Below the pieces are notes generated by a model. The model was given only the letters and a program-made list of their open reading frames with translations. It was not told where the DNA came from and did no database searches. Positions 14,729 to 24,157 of a stretch of DNA of 36,619 nucleotides are shown here, in pieces; the stretch's first letter is position 1; every line of letters starts with the position of its first letter. Made by a program: the position numbers and the translations under genes. Source of the DNA: an uncultured Clostridia bacterium (lineage in GTDB: Bacteria > Bacillota > Clostridia > TANB77 > CAG-508); assembly GCA_946401865.1 (NCBI GenBank), contig CAMIVO010000017.1, positions 1 through 36,619 on the forward strand, in the 5' to 3' direction.

Positions 14729-15889
14729 ATGAACAATAGACCATTTATTTTAAAAGGTAATATTAATATACAAAATTCGGATCAATATATAATTGGAAAA
14801 ATAATAAAAAATAAAAATGTGGAAGAAAAAGAAAGCTATATTCAAGTATTGGATAATAAAAATATAAATTTGTATCAAAAAGGATATAAAGGATACATAT
14901 TCGAAAAAAAGCCTCAAAACATTGAATTAGATAGAATAAATTATTGTTATGAAATAGAAAATTACAAAACATTATTAAACTATGATGTAGTAGAAATTAT
15001 AAATAATAAAAATATTAGAGTCTTATATAGAGATGATTCAGAAGATAATGCAATAGTAGTAACAAATCAATGTAATTCCAATTGTATAATGTGCCCTGAT
15101 GCAGATAGTATAAGAAATACAAAAGAAAATCCAAGCATAAAGAAAATTTTAGAACATATAAGATGCATACCAGATGATACGGAACATATAACAATTACTG
15201 GCGGAGAACCTGGAATTTTAAAGGAAAATCTAATTACTATTTTGAAAGAATGCAAAGAATATTTGCCAAATACAGATTTTTTGCTATTATCAAATGGAAG
15301 AGTATTTTCAAATACTGAATTTGTAGATAAAATAAAAGAAAATATACCTTTAAACACAAGAATTGCAATACCTGTATATTCAGATAGTGAAAAAATACAT
15401 GATGAAATAATTAGAGTAAAAGGTGGATTCAAACAAACAATTGTTGGAATAAAAAAATTATTAAAAAGAGACATAGATGTAGAAATTAGAATTGTTGTTT
15501 TAAAGAAAAATTATAATTACTTAGAAAATATAGCAAAATTCATTGTAAAAGAAATACCAAAAGTAAAAATGGTAAATATTATGGCATTAGAGATGACAGG
15601 AAATGCTTATAAAAATAGAGAGAAAGTCTGGATAGGTTTTGAGAAGGTATCAAAAAATATACATCAAGCTTGCCTAATATTGCTTAAAGCTGGAATTATA
15701 ACAAACTTGTATAATTTTCCGCTATGCAATATTGATCAATCGTTATTTAGCATTGCTCACAAAAGTATAACTGACTACAAAATAAAATATAAAGAAGAAT
15801 GTAATAAATGTAAAGTGAAAGAAAAATGTGGTGGATTTTTTAATTCAACAATAAATGTAAAAGATATAAAGGTAAAACCTATAATATAG
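14729..15889 (+). CDS. hxsC: His-Xaa-Ser system radical SAM maturase HxsC
   Basis: A 386-residue radical SAM enzyme. The N-terminal 105 residues are a family-specific beta-rich region. The [4Fe-4S] site is CNSNCIMC (C115, C119, C122), and ITGGEPG binds the SAM methionine. A C-terminal ECNKCKVKEKCGGFF motif supplies three further cysteines, as in HxsC proteins. In Hxs systems this enzyme acts with HxsB, presumably on the HxS repeats of HxsA; the chemistry is not established. Candidate starts at 14708 (GTG) and 14717 (ATG) overlap or abut the ribosome binding site AAAGGA (14711-14716), so the ATG at 14729 is preferred. It is 43 bases after the A24 peptidase gene and 49 before hxsB. Confidence 0.85.
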   Translation: MNNRPFILKGNINIQNSDQYIIGKIIKNKNVEEKESYIQVLDNKNINLYQKGYKGYIFEKKPQNIELDRINYCYEIENYKTLLNYDVVEIINNKNIRVLYRDDSEDNAIVVTNQCNSNCIMCPDADSIRNTKENPSIKKILEHIRCIPDDTEHITITGGEPGILKENLITILKECKEYLPNTDFLLLSNGRVFSNTEFVDKIKENIPLNTRIAIPVYSDSEKIHDEIIRVKGGFKQTIVGIKKLLKRDIDVEIRIVVLKKNYNYLENIAKFIVKEIPKVKMVNIMALEMTGNAYKNREKVWIGFEKVSKNIHQACLILLKAGIITNLYNFPLCNIDQSLFSIAHKSITDYKIKYKEECNKCKVKEKCGGFFNSTINVKDIKVKPII

Positions 15890-15938
15890 AGAGGTCAAGG
15901 CTGGAGAATAATTTGTATTTTGGAGAAGGGAATAAATA

Positions 15939-17330
15939 ATGTATAAACTAAATTACTTCAATTTTAGAGAAAAAGAAAATGAATATTTAATTACAAATGA
16001 TATGGGCAAATACGCATTTATTACAAAAGAAAATTTTCAAAAAATAATAAATAAAAAAGATATAGAAGAAAATTTAAAACAAGAATTATTAGAAAAAGGT
16101 TTTATTTATGATACAAATGAAGAAATATTTGCAACAGATATGGCAATGAAACTAAGAAGACAAAAAGAATATTTATTAGAACCTACAACTTTGCATATTT
16201 TTGTTGTAAGTAAAAACTGCAATTTTAATTGTGTGTACTGCCAAGCGGGAATGCTAGATGAACAAAATGATTACAAAATGACAAAAGAAACAGCAAAAAA
16301 TGCAGTAGATATTGCTATTTCTTCTCCAAGTAAATTTTTAACATTTGAATTTCAGGGGGGAGAGCCTTTAACAAATTTTGAAATAATAAAATACATAATT
16401 GAATATTCAAAAAGTATAGCAAATGGTAAATGTATAGAGTACAATTTAGTTTCAAATTTAACATTATTAACAGATGAAATGATAGAATTTTTTAAAGATA
16501 ATAATGTATCTATTTGTACTTCGATTGATGGAGATGAAGAATTACAAAATAAAAATAGACCATATAAAAATAAAAATTCATACCAAGAAACAGTAAGTAA
16601 AATAAAAAAATTAAAAGAAAAAGGAATAACAGTAAGTGCAATACAAACAACAACTAAGTATAGCTTAAAAAAATATAAAGAAATAGTAGATGAATATGTA
16701 AATTTAGGGTTAGAAAGTATTTTTATTAGACCTTTAACTAAACTTGGTAAAGCAGATAACAATTGGGCAAATATAGGTTATGAAGTGGAAGAGTTTTTGG
16801 AATTTTATAAGAAAAGTTTAGACTATATAATAGAAAAAAATAAACAAGGAGTATTTTTAACAGAAGGACATAGTAACATATTTTTAAAGAAAATTTTATT
16901 AAATAGTCCTGTAAATTATATGGAACTACGTTCACCTTGCGGAGGCGCAATTGGCCAACTTGCATATTACTATGATGGAAATATTTACACCTGTGATGAA
17001 GCTAGAATGCTTTCTGAAATGGGAGATGAGAGTTTTAAATTAGGAAATGTTTATAAAAATACATATAAAGATTTAATGCAATGTGATGTATGTAAAGCTA
17101 TGTGTATATCTTCTTGTATAGAATGCTTGCCATATTGTAAAGATTGTGTATATATGCCGTATTGTGGAACTTGCCCAGTAATAAATTTGGCTCAAGATAA
17201 CAATATTTTTGCAAGAAATCCTAAAGAATATAGATGTAAAATATATGGTGGGATTTTAGATATTTTGTTTGAGTATATAAAAGATGAAGAAGTATTGAAG
17301 ATTTTTTATAAGTGGATTAAAGAAGAATAA
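15939..17330 (+). CDS. hxsB: His-Xaa-Ser system radical SAM maturase HxsB (SPASM-type)
   Basis: A 463-residue radical SAM enzyme with a C-terminal auxiliary-cluster domain. The SAM cluster site is CNFNCVYC (C94, C98, C101) and the GGEPL motif follows. After the barrel, CGGAIGQLAYYYDG (C334) and YTCDEARML (C352) open a SPASM-like region. It has ten more cysteines to the C-terminus, including SSCIECLPYCKDC and YCGTC. Twelve C-terminal cysteines imply one or two auxiliary [4Fe-4S] clusters, as in peptide-modifying SPASM maturases. GQLAYYYDGNIYTCDE is characteristic of HxsB. GGAGAAGG precedes the start. It ends the Hxs operon; the next gene, an LCP protein, has its own possible promoter. Confidence 0.9.
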   Translation: MYKLNYFNFREKENEYLITNDMGKYAFITKENFQKIINKKDIEENLKQELLEKGFIYDTNEEIFATDMAMKLRRQKEYLLEPTTLHIFVVSKNCNFNCVYCQAGMLDEQNDYKMTKETAKNAVDIAISSPSKFLTFEFQGGEPLTNFEIIKYIIEYSKSIANGKCIEYNLVSNLTLLTDEMIEFFKDNNVSICTSIDGDEELQNKNRPYKNKNSYQETVSKIKKLKEKGITVSAIQTTTKYSLKKYKEIVDEYVNLGLESIFIRPLTKLGKADNNWANIGYEVEEFLEFYKKSLDYIIEKNKQGVFLTEGHSNIFLKKILLNSPVNYMELRSPCGGAIGQLAYYYDGNIYTCDEARMLSEMGDESFKLGNVYKNTYKDLMQCDVCKAMCISSCIECLPYCKDCVYMPYCGTCPVINLAQDNNIFARNPKEYRCKIYGGILDILFEYIKDEEVLKIFYKWIKEE

Positions 17331-17350
17331 ATGCTTATAAAAATTTTCTC

Positions 17351-17379
17351 TTGCATTAATTTTTACTTAATGATAAAAT
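17351..17379 (+). promoter_or_regulatory. Possible promoter of the LCP gene
   Basis: TTGCAT (17351-17356), a 17-base spacer and TAAAAT (17374-17379), 33 bases before the start codon. The -10 box is good, the -35 box only partial. Confidence 0.4.
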
Positions 17380-17412
17380 ACGTTTAAAATAAAAAACGGA
17401 GGAAAATGATAC

Positions 17413-18480
17413 ATGAAAAAAGTACTAAAAGTAATAGGTATAATTATATTAATTTTGATATTTTTAATAGTCTTAGCTGGAGTTGCAGGCTATGCATATA
17501 TAAGAATTAAACTTGGAAAATTACAATACGAGGAAATAAGCCAAAATGCAACAGAACTTGGAATTTCAGAACAAACTCAAGAAAAAGAATCTCCAATGAA
17601 AAAATTCAGAAATATTGCTTTACTTGGTGTAGATTCTCAAACAGACGACTATGATACAGGGTACAGAACAGATTGTATAATGGTTGCAAGTATAAATGAG
17701 GAAACAAAAGAAGTTCAACTTTTCTCAATATATAGAGATACATATGTACAAATGGAACAAAACGGAAAAACAAAATTTGATAAAATAAACCATGCATATT
17801 ATGGTGGAGCACAAAATACAATAAAAACAATAAATACAAATTTAGACTTAAATATTAAAGAATATGTATTAGCAGACTTTAGTGCAGTAAAAGACTTAGT
17901 AGATGAAGTTGGCGGAGTAGAAATAAATATTACTTCTGAAGAATTAAAATATATAAATAGCTACATAAAAAACGTTAAAGAGGTTACACATTCAAAATCT
18001 AAAAACATAACAAAAGCAGGAACTCAAACCTTAGATGGAGTTCAGGCAGTAGCATACTGTAGAATAAGATACACAACGGGTTGGGATTATAAAAGAACAG
18101 AAAGAATGAGAACAGTTTTAGAAAAAGTTGTAGAAAAAGCTAAAAAAATGAGTGTAGGAGAATTAAATAGTTTAGCAGATACAATGCTACCTAAAGTAAA
18201 AACAAACATAAAAGCAAATGAAATATTAAGTTTAATTCCAACAGCATTACAATTTAATATAACAAACTCTTTTGGATGGCCATATTCTTCAACAGGAGTT
18301 CATATAAATGGACAATTTTATGGACCTGCAGCAACATTAGAGACAAATGTTGAAAAATTACATAAAGAAGTATTTGGTCAGGAAAATTATGTTGTAAATG
18401 ATACTGTTAAAACAATAAGTGATGAAATAGAGGAAAAAACAGGGGTTCATGCAACAGAAAAGATTGATATTGGAAACTAA
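17413..18480 (+). CDS. LytR-CpsA-Psr (LCP) family protein, polysaccharide ligase
   Basis: A 355-residue membrane-anchored enzyme with one N-terminal helix (about residues 4-28) and an extracellular LCP domain (about 60-260). LCP proteins transfer undecaprenyl-linked wall teichoic acid or capsule to peptidoglycan. Visible motifs include NIALLGVDSQ, YRTDCIMVASI with the substrate-binding R and D, FSIYRDTYV, KFDKINHAYYGG, VDEVGGVEINI, and CRIRYTTGWDYKRTERM near residues 216-232. The C-terminal 90 residues are a variable extension. Its position right before the initiating phosphoglycosyl transferase suggests it attaches the polymer made by the following genes to the wall. GGAGG precedes the ATG. 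Confidence 0.92.
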   Translation: MKKVLKVIGIIILILIFLIVLAGVAGYAYIRIKLGKLQYEEISQNATELGISEQTQEKESPMKKFRNIALLGVDSQTDDYDTGYRTDCIMVASINEETKEVQLFSIYRDTYVQMEQNGKTKFDKINHAYYGGAQNTIKTINTNLDLNIKEYVLADFSAVKDLVDEVGGVEINITSEELKYINSYIKNVKEVTHSKSKNITKAGTQTLDGVQAVAYCRIRYTTGWDYKRTERMRTVLEKVVEKAKKMSVGELNSLADTMLPKVKTNIKANEILSLIPTALQFNITNSFGWPYSSTGVHINGQFYGPAATLETNVEKLHKEVFGQENYVVNDTVKTISDEIEEKTGVHATEKIDIGN

Positions 18481-18513
18481 TAATAGTAGCATTATGTAAC
18501 ATACTTATGTGTC

Positions 18514-18542
18514 TTGACAACTGTGTACAACAATGATAATAT
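18514..18542 (+). promoter_or_regulatory. Upstream promoter of the polysaccharide cluster
   Basis: Perfect TTGACA (18514-18519), a 17-base spacer and TAATAT (18537-18542), in the 188-base gap before the phosphoglycosyl transferase gene. Confidence 0.5.
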
Positions 18543-18594
18543 AACTTGTAAATAAAATAGCCTACTTGATTAGACTAAAATTTGTCGAATTTTG

Positions 18595-18623
18595 TTGAAA
18601 TATATATATAAAAATGGTATAAT
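18595..18623 (+). promoter_or_regulatory. Downstream promoter of the polysaccharide cluster
   Basis: TTGAAA (18595-18600), a 17-base spacer and perfect TATAAT (18618-18623), 45 bases before the start codon. Together with the upstream promoter it gives the cluster a likely tandem promoter. Confidence 0.7.
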
Positions 18624-18668
18624 AGAAAAGATGGTTAATTAAATTATTTATTTAGGGGGAAAAATAAA

Positions 18669-19388
18669 ATGGAGGTAAAACCTATTGATATAGGTTATGT
18701 AGCAGAAAACACAACTACTGCATTAGTACCATATCAAGATGTTTCACTTTATAAAAGTAAAATAAAAAGAAAAGTAGAAAGAATAGCAAAAAGGGGAATA
18801 GACATAGCTGGGGGAATTGCAGGTACATTACTTTTAATTCCACTTACTGCTATTCTATTTGTTGCTAATTTAATTGCTAAAGACAATGGACCACTTTTTT
18901 ATACACAAAAAAGAATAGGCCAAAACGGAAAAGTATTTAAAATGTATAAATTCCGTTCAATGTGTGTAGGAGCAGATGAAAAATTAAAAGATTATTTAGA
19001 TAAAAATGAAGAAGCAAGAAAAGAATATAAAAAGTATAAAAAATTAAAATATGATCCAAGAGTTACAAAAATTGGGGAGTTCATTAGAAAAACAAGTATA
19101 GATGAAGTTCCACAATTTATTAATGTGTTAAAAGGTGATATGAGCTTGGTAGGTCCAAGACCATACTTGGAAAGAGAAAAAGCTGAAATGGCATACTATT
19201 ATAAATACATAGTTTCTTGTAGACCAGGTCTTACTGGATATTGGCAAATTGCAGGAAGAAGTAATGTTACTTTTGTGGATAGATTACATATGGATATGGA
19301 TTATTATAGAAAACATACTTTAAAAACAGATATGAGAATTTTAAAGAAAACTGTAGAAAAGTGTTTGAAAAAAGAGGGAGCAATATAA
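18669..19388 (+). CDS. Initiating phosphoglycosyl transferase (bacterial sugar transferase family)
   Basis: A 239-residue monotopic phosphoglycosyl transferase. It starts polymer synthesis by moving a sugar 1-phosphate from a nucleotide sugar to undecaprenyl phosphate at the cytoplasmic face. It corresponds to the C-terminal catalytic domain of WbaP/CpsE-type enzymes without their extra membrane helices. Visible features are the reentrant hydrophobic segment (about residues 45-70), GPLFYTQKRIGQNGKVF, MYKFRSM, the catalytic pair in TSIDEVPQ (D then E), LKGDMSLVGPRPY and RPGLTGYWQIAGRS. AGGGGGA lies before the ATG. It is the first gene after the tandem promoters and is followed four bases later by a glycosyltransferase. 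Confidence 0.93.
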   Translation: MEVKPIDIGYVAENTTTALVPYQDVSLYKSKIKRKVERIAKRGIDIAGGIAGTLLLIPLTAILFVANLIAKDNGPLFYTQKRIGQNGKVFKMYKFRSMCVGADEKLKDYLDKNEEARKEYKKYKKLKYDPRVTKIGEFIRKTSIDEVPQFINVLKGDMSLVGPRPYLEREKAEMAYYYKYIVSCRPGLTGYWQIAGRSNVTFVDRLHMDMDYYRKHTLKTDMRILKKTVEKCLKKEGAI

Positions 19389-19392
19389 AATA

Positions 19393-20586
19393 ATGAAACA
19401 CATTTTTATTATAGGTTGCAAAGGAATACCTTCTAATTACGGAGGATATGAAACATTTGTTGAAAATCTAACTTTTTATAATGAAAATTCTAACATAAAA
19501 TATCATGTTGCTTGCATTGGAAATGATGAGCGTGAATACGAACATAACAATGCAAGATGTTTTTGTGTAAAAGTGCCTAATATAGGGCCAGCTAAAGCTA
19601 TAGTTTATGATATTAAAGCAATCAAAAAATCAATTGAGTATATAAAACAAAATAATATAAAAAATGCTATTATATATATATTGGCATGTAGAATTGGACC
19701 ATTTTTGCATCATTATAAAAAGATTATGAAAAAATATGAAATAAAACTATATATTAACCCTGATGGACATGAATGGTTAAGAGCAAAATGGAGTAAACCG
19801 GTAAAAAAATATTGGAAAATATCAGAACAATTAATGGTAAAAGAAGCTGATTTAGTTATTTGTGATTCAAAGAATATTGAGAAATACATTTTAGAAAGCT
19901 ACTCAAAATATAAACCTAAAACTACGTTTATTGCTTATGGTGCAGATTTAGAAAAAAGTAAATTGAGTAATGAGTCAGAAGAATTAATTAATTGGTATAA
20001 AGAAAAGAATGTAAAACCAGGTAATTATTATTTAATTGTCGGCAGATTTGTTCCAGAAAATAATTATAAAACAATGATTTCTGAATTTATGAAGTCCAAT
20101 ACCAAAAAGGACTTGGTAATAATAACAAATGTCGAAAGAAATAAATTTTATGAAAAATTAAGAAAAGAAACTGGATTTGAAAAAGATTCTAGAATTAAGT
20201 TCGTTGGAACAGTTTATGAAAAAGAATTAATAAAGAAAATAAGAGAAAACGCTTTTGCATATATACATGGTCATTCAGTAGGAGGAACTAATCCATCATT
20301 AATAGAAGCATTAGCTACAACTGATTTAAATTTACTTTATGATGTTGGATTTAATAGAGAAGTTGCAGAAGATGGGGCGTTTTATTGGAATCTAGAAAAT
20401 ATGAATCTGGCAAATTTAATAAATAGATGTGAAGAATTAAATGATGAAACAATAAAGCAGTTAAGTGAAAATGCCAAGAATCGAGTTAGAACGAAATATA
20501 TATGGGAAAAAATTGTCGATGAATATGAGCAAGTATTTTTAAACTTGGAGGTTTTGAAAAATGAACAAAAAGGAATTAACACTTAG
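19393..20586 (+). CDS. Glycosyltransferase, DUF1972/GT4-type (rhamnosyltransferase-like)
   Basis: A 397-residue cytoplasmic GT-B glycosyltransferase. The N-terminus IIGCKGIPSNYGGYETFVE is typical of the family that includes the streptococcal second-step rhamnosyltransferases (Cps2T/WchF type). The C-terminal half shows YLIVGRFVPENNYKTMI and HSVGGTNPSLIEALAT, the nucleotide-sugar binding region. It probably adds the second sugar to the lipid-linked primer made by the preceding enzyme. The exact donor cannot be read; no rhamnose biosynthesis genes are in the window. It overlaps the LicD gene by 26 bases. Confidence 0.85.
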   Translation: MKHIFIIGCKGIPSNYGGYETFVENLTFYNENSNIKYHVACIGNDEREYEHNNARCFCVKVPNIGPAKAIVYDIKAIKKSIEYIKQNNIKNAIIYILACRIGPFLHHYKKIMKKYEIKLYINPDGHEWLRAKWSKPVKKYWKISEQLMVKEADLVICDSKNIEKYILESYSKYKPKTTFIAYGADLEKSKLSNESEELINWYKEKNVKPGNYYLIVGRFVPENNYKTMISEFMKSNTKKDLVIITNVERNKFYEKLRKETGFEKDSRIKFVGTVYEKELIKKIRENAFAYIHGHSVGGTNPSLIEALATTDLNLLYDVGFNREVAEDGAFYWNLENMNLANLINRCEELNDETIKQLSENAKNRVRTKYIWEKIVDEYEQVFLNLEVLKNEQKGINT

Positions 20587-21397
20587 AGAAGTTCAGTTAG
20601 GTGAATATGAGGTATTAAAAAGAATAATTGAAATTTGTGATAAACAGGGATATAAATATTTTTTAATTTATGGATCTTTGTTAGGAGCCGTTAGAGAAAA
20701 TGGTATAATTCCATGGGATGATGATATTGATATAATGATGCCAAGACCAGATTATGAAAAATTATTAAAATATTTTCAACAAAATGCTATTCAATTAAAA
20801 CCTTTGAAATTATTTGAAAAGTCAGTAGAAAAAGAATATCCACATATGATTATAAGAATAAGTAATCAAAATTACCATTTAGACTTTGATAATGAAAAAG
20901 ACTACGGAATAGGATTATTCGTAGATATTTACCCATTAGACGGAGTTGGTAATGATTACAAAAAAGCTGTTAAACTAATAAAAAGAACTAAAAAATTGGC
21001 CTCTTTATGTTTTTTAACAAGCAGAAAAAAATTTGGAACAGATAATACTATTTCAAAGTGGAAAATGTTAATAAAATTTCCAGCATATATATGGGCAAAT
21101 TTTTTAGGCAATGATCATTATTATAGTAAATTATCTCAATTATCAAAAAAACTAGATTATGAAAATAGTAAATATGTAGCTTGTGCCATGTGGCCAGCAG
21201 GAATAAGACATGGAATTGATAGGGATGTATTTGACAAGAGCATATTCGAAACTATAAAATGGAAATTTGAAGAATCCGAAATCAATATTCCAAAGGGATA
21301 TGAAGAGTTTTTAAAAAGAATGTATGGTGATTATATGACACCACCACCAGAAAATAGAAGAAAGACAAATCATACTTATAGAGCATTTGAATTATAG
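20561..21397 (+). CDS. LicD/fukutin-family phosphotransferase
   Basis: A 278-residue LicD-family enzyme. LicD proteins move phosphocholine, and the related fukutin group phosphoribitol, from a CDP donor to a sugar of a surface polymer. The signature is present: FLIYGSLLGAVRENG, then IPWDDDIDI (about residues 52-60) with the metal-binding aspartates, and LFVDIYPLDGVGND at about 121-134. The C-terminus MTPPPENRRKTNHTY is also typical. The start overlaps the preceding glycosyltransferase and uses GGAGG at about 20546. No choline uptake or activation genes (licA, licB, licC) are visible. The fused reductase-cytidylyltransferase at 27425 could supply a CDP-polyol instead (inference). Confidence 0.9.
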   Translation: MNKKELTLREVQLGEYEVLKRIIEICDKQGYKYFLIYGSLLGAVRENGIIPWDDDIDIMMPRPDYEKLLKYFQQNAIQLKPLKLFEKSVEKEYPHMIIRISNQNYHLDFDNEKDYGIGLFVDIYPLDGVGNDYKKAVKLIKRTKKLASLCFLTSRKKFGTDNTISKWKMLIKFPAYIWANFLGNDHYYSKLSQLSKKLDYENSKYVACAMWPAGIRHGIDRDVFDKSIFETIKWKFEESEINIPKGYEEFLKRMYGDYMTPPPENRRKTNHTYRAFEL

Positions 21398-21421
21398 AAT
21401 GGGCAAAAGTGAGAGGATAAA

Positions 21422-22387
21422 ATGAATGAATTAAAGAAAATTTTAAAAAAACAGGGTGGTTTACATTTAATAAAAAACTATATAAAAAGTGGTGCTTTTT
21501 TTACTGCATGCATAGTATTTTTATTATTGGGAAAGAAAAAAAAAGCTCTCGAAATTTTAAGGCTATCAGCAAACTTTAAATTAAAAAATAAGTTAGAGAG
21601 AATATATAGAAAAGATTTATTAAAATTTGATGAAGAATATCTAAAAAGAGAAAAAGAATTAAGTCATGTCTCAAGTAACAAAATATGGATATGTTGGCTT
21701 CAAGGAATGGAAAATGCACCATATGTTGTAAAAATATGTTATAACTCTTTAAAACAAAATCTAAAAGATAAAGAAATTATTGTATTAACGAAGGATAATA
21801 TAGAACAATATATATCATTTCCAGACTATATATTAGAAAAGTGGAAAAAGGGAATAATTACTAATACGCATTTTACGGATTTATTAAGATTAGAATTACT
21901 TATCAAATATGGTGGATTATGGGTCGATGCTACTGTTTTATGCACAAATAATAATATTCCATATTATTTTTTTGAATCTGATTTGTTTTTCTTTCAAAAT
22001 TTGAAACCGGGATTAGATGGACACAGTACAGTCATTTCAAGTTGGATTATTTCAGCGAAAACGAATAATAAGGTTTTATTAGCTACTAGACATTTATGTT
22101 ATGAATATTGGAAAAAAAACAATTATTTAATAGATTATTTTCTATTGCATTATTTCATGACTATGGTATTAGAAAAATACAAAGAAGAATGGAAAAAAGT
22201 TATTCCATTTTCTAACTCAACACCACATATTTTATTATTACGACTTTTTGATAAATTTGATGAAAATATCTGGAATGCTGCAAAAGAGCAAACTCCTTTT
22301 CATAAATTAACGTATAAATTTGAGAAGGAAAAAGAAACTTTAAATGATACATATTATAAGAAAATAGTTGAAGAATTTAGACTATAA
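21422..22387 (+). CDS. Capsular polysaccharide synthesis glycosyltransferase (GT32-like)
   Basis: A 321-residue protein of the capsular polysaccharide synthesis family, related to GT32 glycosyltransferases. After a basic, partly hydrophobic N-terminus (a possible membrane-associating helix near residues 24-40), the catalytic region shows IWICWLQGMENAP, IVLTKDNIEQYI and THFTDLLRLELLIKYGG, then LWVDATVLC with the DxD-like metal site. The donor sugar is unknown. It has a clear GAGAGGA site before the ATG, is 24 bases after licD, and lies in the same operon as the acetyltransferase. Confidence 0.85.
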   Translation: MNELKKILKKQGGLHLIKNYIKSGAFFTACIVFLLLGKKKKALEILRLSANFKLKNKLERIYRKDLLKFDEEYLKREKELSHVSSNKIWICWLQGMENAPYVVKICYNSLKQNLKDKEIIVLTKDNIEQYISFPDYILEKWKKGIITNTHFTDLLRLELLIKYGGLWVDATVLCTNNNIPYYFFESDLFFFQNLKPGLDGHSTVISSWIISAKTNNKVLLATRHLCYEYWKKNNYLIDYFLLHYFMTMVLEKYKEEWKKVIPFSNSTPHILLLRLFDKFDENIWNAAKEQTPFHKLTYKFEKEKETLNDTYYKKIVEEFRL

Positions 22388-22401
22388 AAGGGAGACTAAC
22401 C

Positions 22402-22917
22402 ATGAATTCAAGATTTATAAATAGATTTAAAAGAATAGAAACAATGCTCTTTATGAATTCTGTTAGAGGTGGAAAAAAAAGAGCTAGATATTTAAAAAGA
22501 AAAAAAATTTTTGGATCATTCGGTGAAAATTGTTATTGGTTTCCAAGAAAGTTACCAGCTGAGCCACAAAATATTTTTATTCATAACAATGTAAATATTG
22601 CAACAGAAGTATATTTTTGTGACCATGATGTTATACATCATATGTTAAATAATGTTAAAGAATATACTGAAAGATTAGTTAATAATAAGAAATACACATA
22701 TACAAGTTCAAAGATAGAAATATGCGATAATGTATTTATAGGTGCAAGAGCTATTATTATGGGAAATATAAGAATAGGTGAAAATGTTATTATTGCTGCC
22801 GGAAGTGTTGTGACTAAAGATGTCGAGTCAAATTCCGTGTATGGTGGAAATCCAGCTAAAAAAATATGTTCAATTGACGAATATCTAAATAAAAGAAAAG
22901 AATTTAATCAAAATTAA
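22402..22917 (+). CDS. Hexapeptide-repeat acyltransferase
   Basis: A 171-residue left-handed beta-helix acyltransferase, probably an O-acetyltransferase that decorates the polysaccharide or a sugar precursor. The C-terminal half shows the hexapeptide pattern (IEICDNVFIGARAIIMGNIR, IGENVIIAAGSVVTKDV) followed by the family closing motif YGGNPAKKI. FCDHDVIHHM near residue 75 carries the catalytic-type histidine. Its first 35 residues are very basic. GGGAG precedes the start and it lies 14 bases after the previous gene. Confidence 0.85.
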   Translation: MNSRFINRFKRIETMLFMNSVRGGKKRARYLKRKKIFGSFGENCYWFPRKLPAEPQNIFIHNNVNIATEVYFCDHDVIHHMLNNVKEYTERLVNNKKYTYTSSKIEICDNVFIGARAIIMGNIRIGENVIIAAGSVVTKDVESNSVYGGNPAKKICSIDEYLNKRKEFNQN

Positions 22918-22930
22918 AAGGAGTTGTAAT

Positions 22931-24157
22931 ATGTCTAAAAATAAACTTGGTTTGTTTAGTATATTGGTTATTTTGTTTTCATTAATTTTATATTTTCAGA
23001 ACTGGTTAATAAATGTCAGCAAACCATTTGGTTACGCAGATGAATTTATTGCTATTATTTTATTTTTATATTTTATTTTAAGTTTAAAAAAAATAAAAAA
23101 GAATACTTTCTATATTATATCATTAATGATATTTATAATAATTGGAGCTTTGTCTTTTAACTATAAGTATAAAATACAAAATCATAGTATAGCTATAATA
23201 GAAGATATAATAGGTAATTTTAAGTTTATATTTATATTTATAGGACTACAGGAATTTATGAAAAACAATTCAATTAAAACAAACTTTATTCTAAAAAAAA
23301 TATTGTTTTTTATAAAAATATATACATTTCTTTTGTTTATGTTATGTATAGCTAATATTTTTATTAATATTAATATGTCAAATGAATATAGATATGGGCT
23401 AAGAAGCTTTTCATTTATATACGGAACAGCTGGTCATTTAATAAATCAAATGACTTATAATTTAGTATTATTGTCAGCAGATAAAGAATTAAATAAATCA
23501 AATAATAAATTTTGGACCATATTATCATTAATTGTTATGATTAGCACACTTAAAACACGTGCATTTATATTGTGCCTTGTATACATAATGCTAAGTTATT
23601 TTTTTATTCTTAGAAAAAGAAAAAAAATAGGATTAGAAATTGGAATGATAATAGTATTAGTTGCATTAACAGGGTATTCACAATTTGAACACTATTTTCT
23701 AAATGAAGGAACACCAAGACAAATGTTTGTATCTGGAGCTATTTCAATAACAAAAGAGTATTTTCCTTTTGGTACTGGTTTTGCAACATATGGTTCATCT
23801 GCAGCAGCAGAATATTATTCCAAATTGTATTATAAACTAGGCTTTTCTGACAGATGGGGGATGTCTCCTACAGCCAGTTATTACTTAAATGATAATTACT
23901 TGCCAATGATTCTTGGCCAATTTGGAATATTATTATCAATAGTTTTTTTTATACTATTGTATATGGTTATAAAAAAAATTATTACAGATGAAAAGGTGAG
24001 TAATTCTAAAAATATAAAGGTAATAACATATTTTTTAATTGCTGACATTATTTTCAGTAGTGTACAATCATCATATTTAGCTCATTATTCTGTAGTAACA
24101 ATACTTTCATTTTTTACTTTATTTTTTTACAAAAATAAAATAATGGAGGAAAATTAA
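22931..24157 (+). CDS. Polysaccharide polymerase (Wzy-like membrane protein)
   Basis: A 408-residue membrane protein with roughly ten to eleven hydrophobic helices and one larger extracellular loop (about residues 255-320, with GTGFATYGSSAAAEYYSKLY). This size, topology and location match Wzy/O-antigen-ligase-like polymerases, which join lipid-linked repeat units on the outer face of the membrane. Such proteins share little sequence, so the call rests on topology and on the company of a flippase, an initiating transferase and glycosyltransferases. AAAAGGAG precedes the start. Its stop codon TAA shares its last base with the ATG of the next gene. Confidence 0.75.
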   Translation: MSKNKLGLFSILVILFSLILYFQNWLINVSKPFGYADEFIAIILFLYFILSLKKIKKNTFYIISLMIFIIIGALSFNYKYKIQNHSIAIIEDIIGNFKFIFIFIGLQEFMKNNSIKTNFILKKILFFIKIYTFLLFMLCIANIFININMSNEYRYGLRSFSFIYGTAGHLINQMTYNLVLLSADKELNKSNNKFWTILSLIVMISTLKTRAFILCLVYIMLSYFFILRKRKKIGLEIGMIIVLVALTGYSQFEHYFLNEGTPRQMFVSGAISITKEYFPFGTGFATYGSSAAAEYYSKLYYKLGFSDRWGMSPTASYYLNDNYLPMILGQFGILLSIVFFILLYMVIKKIITDEKVSNSKNIKVITYFLIADIIFSSVQSSYLAHYSVVTILSFFTLFFYKNKIMEEN

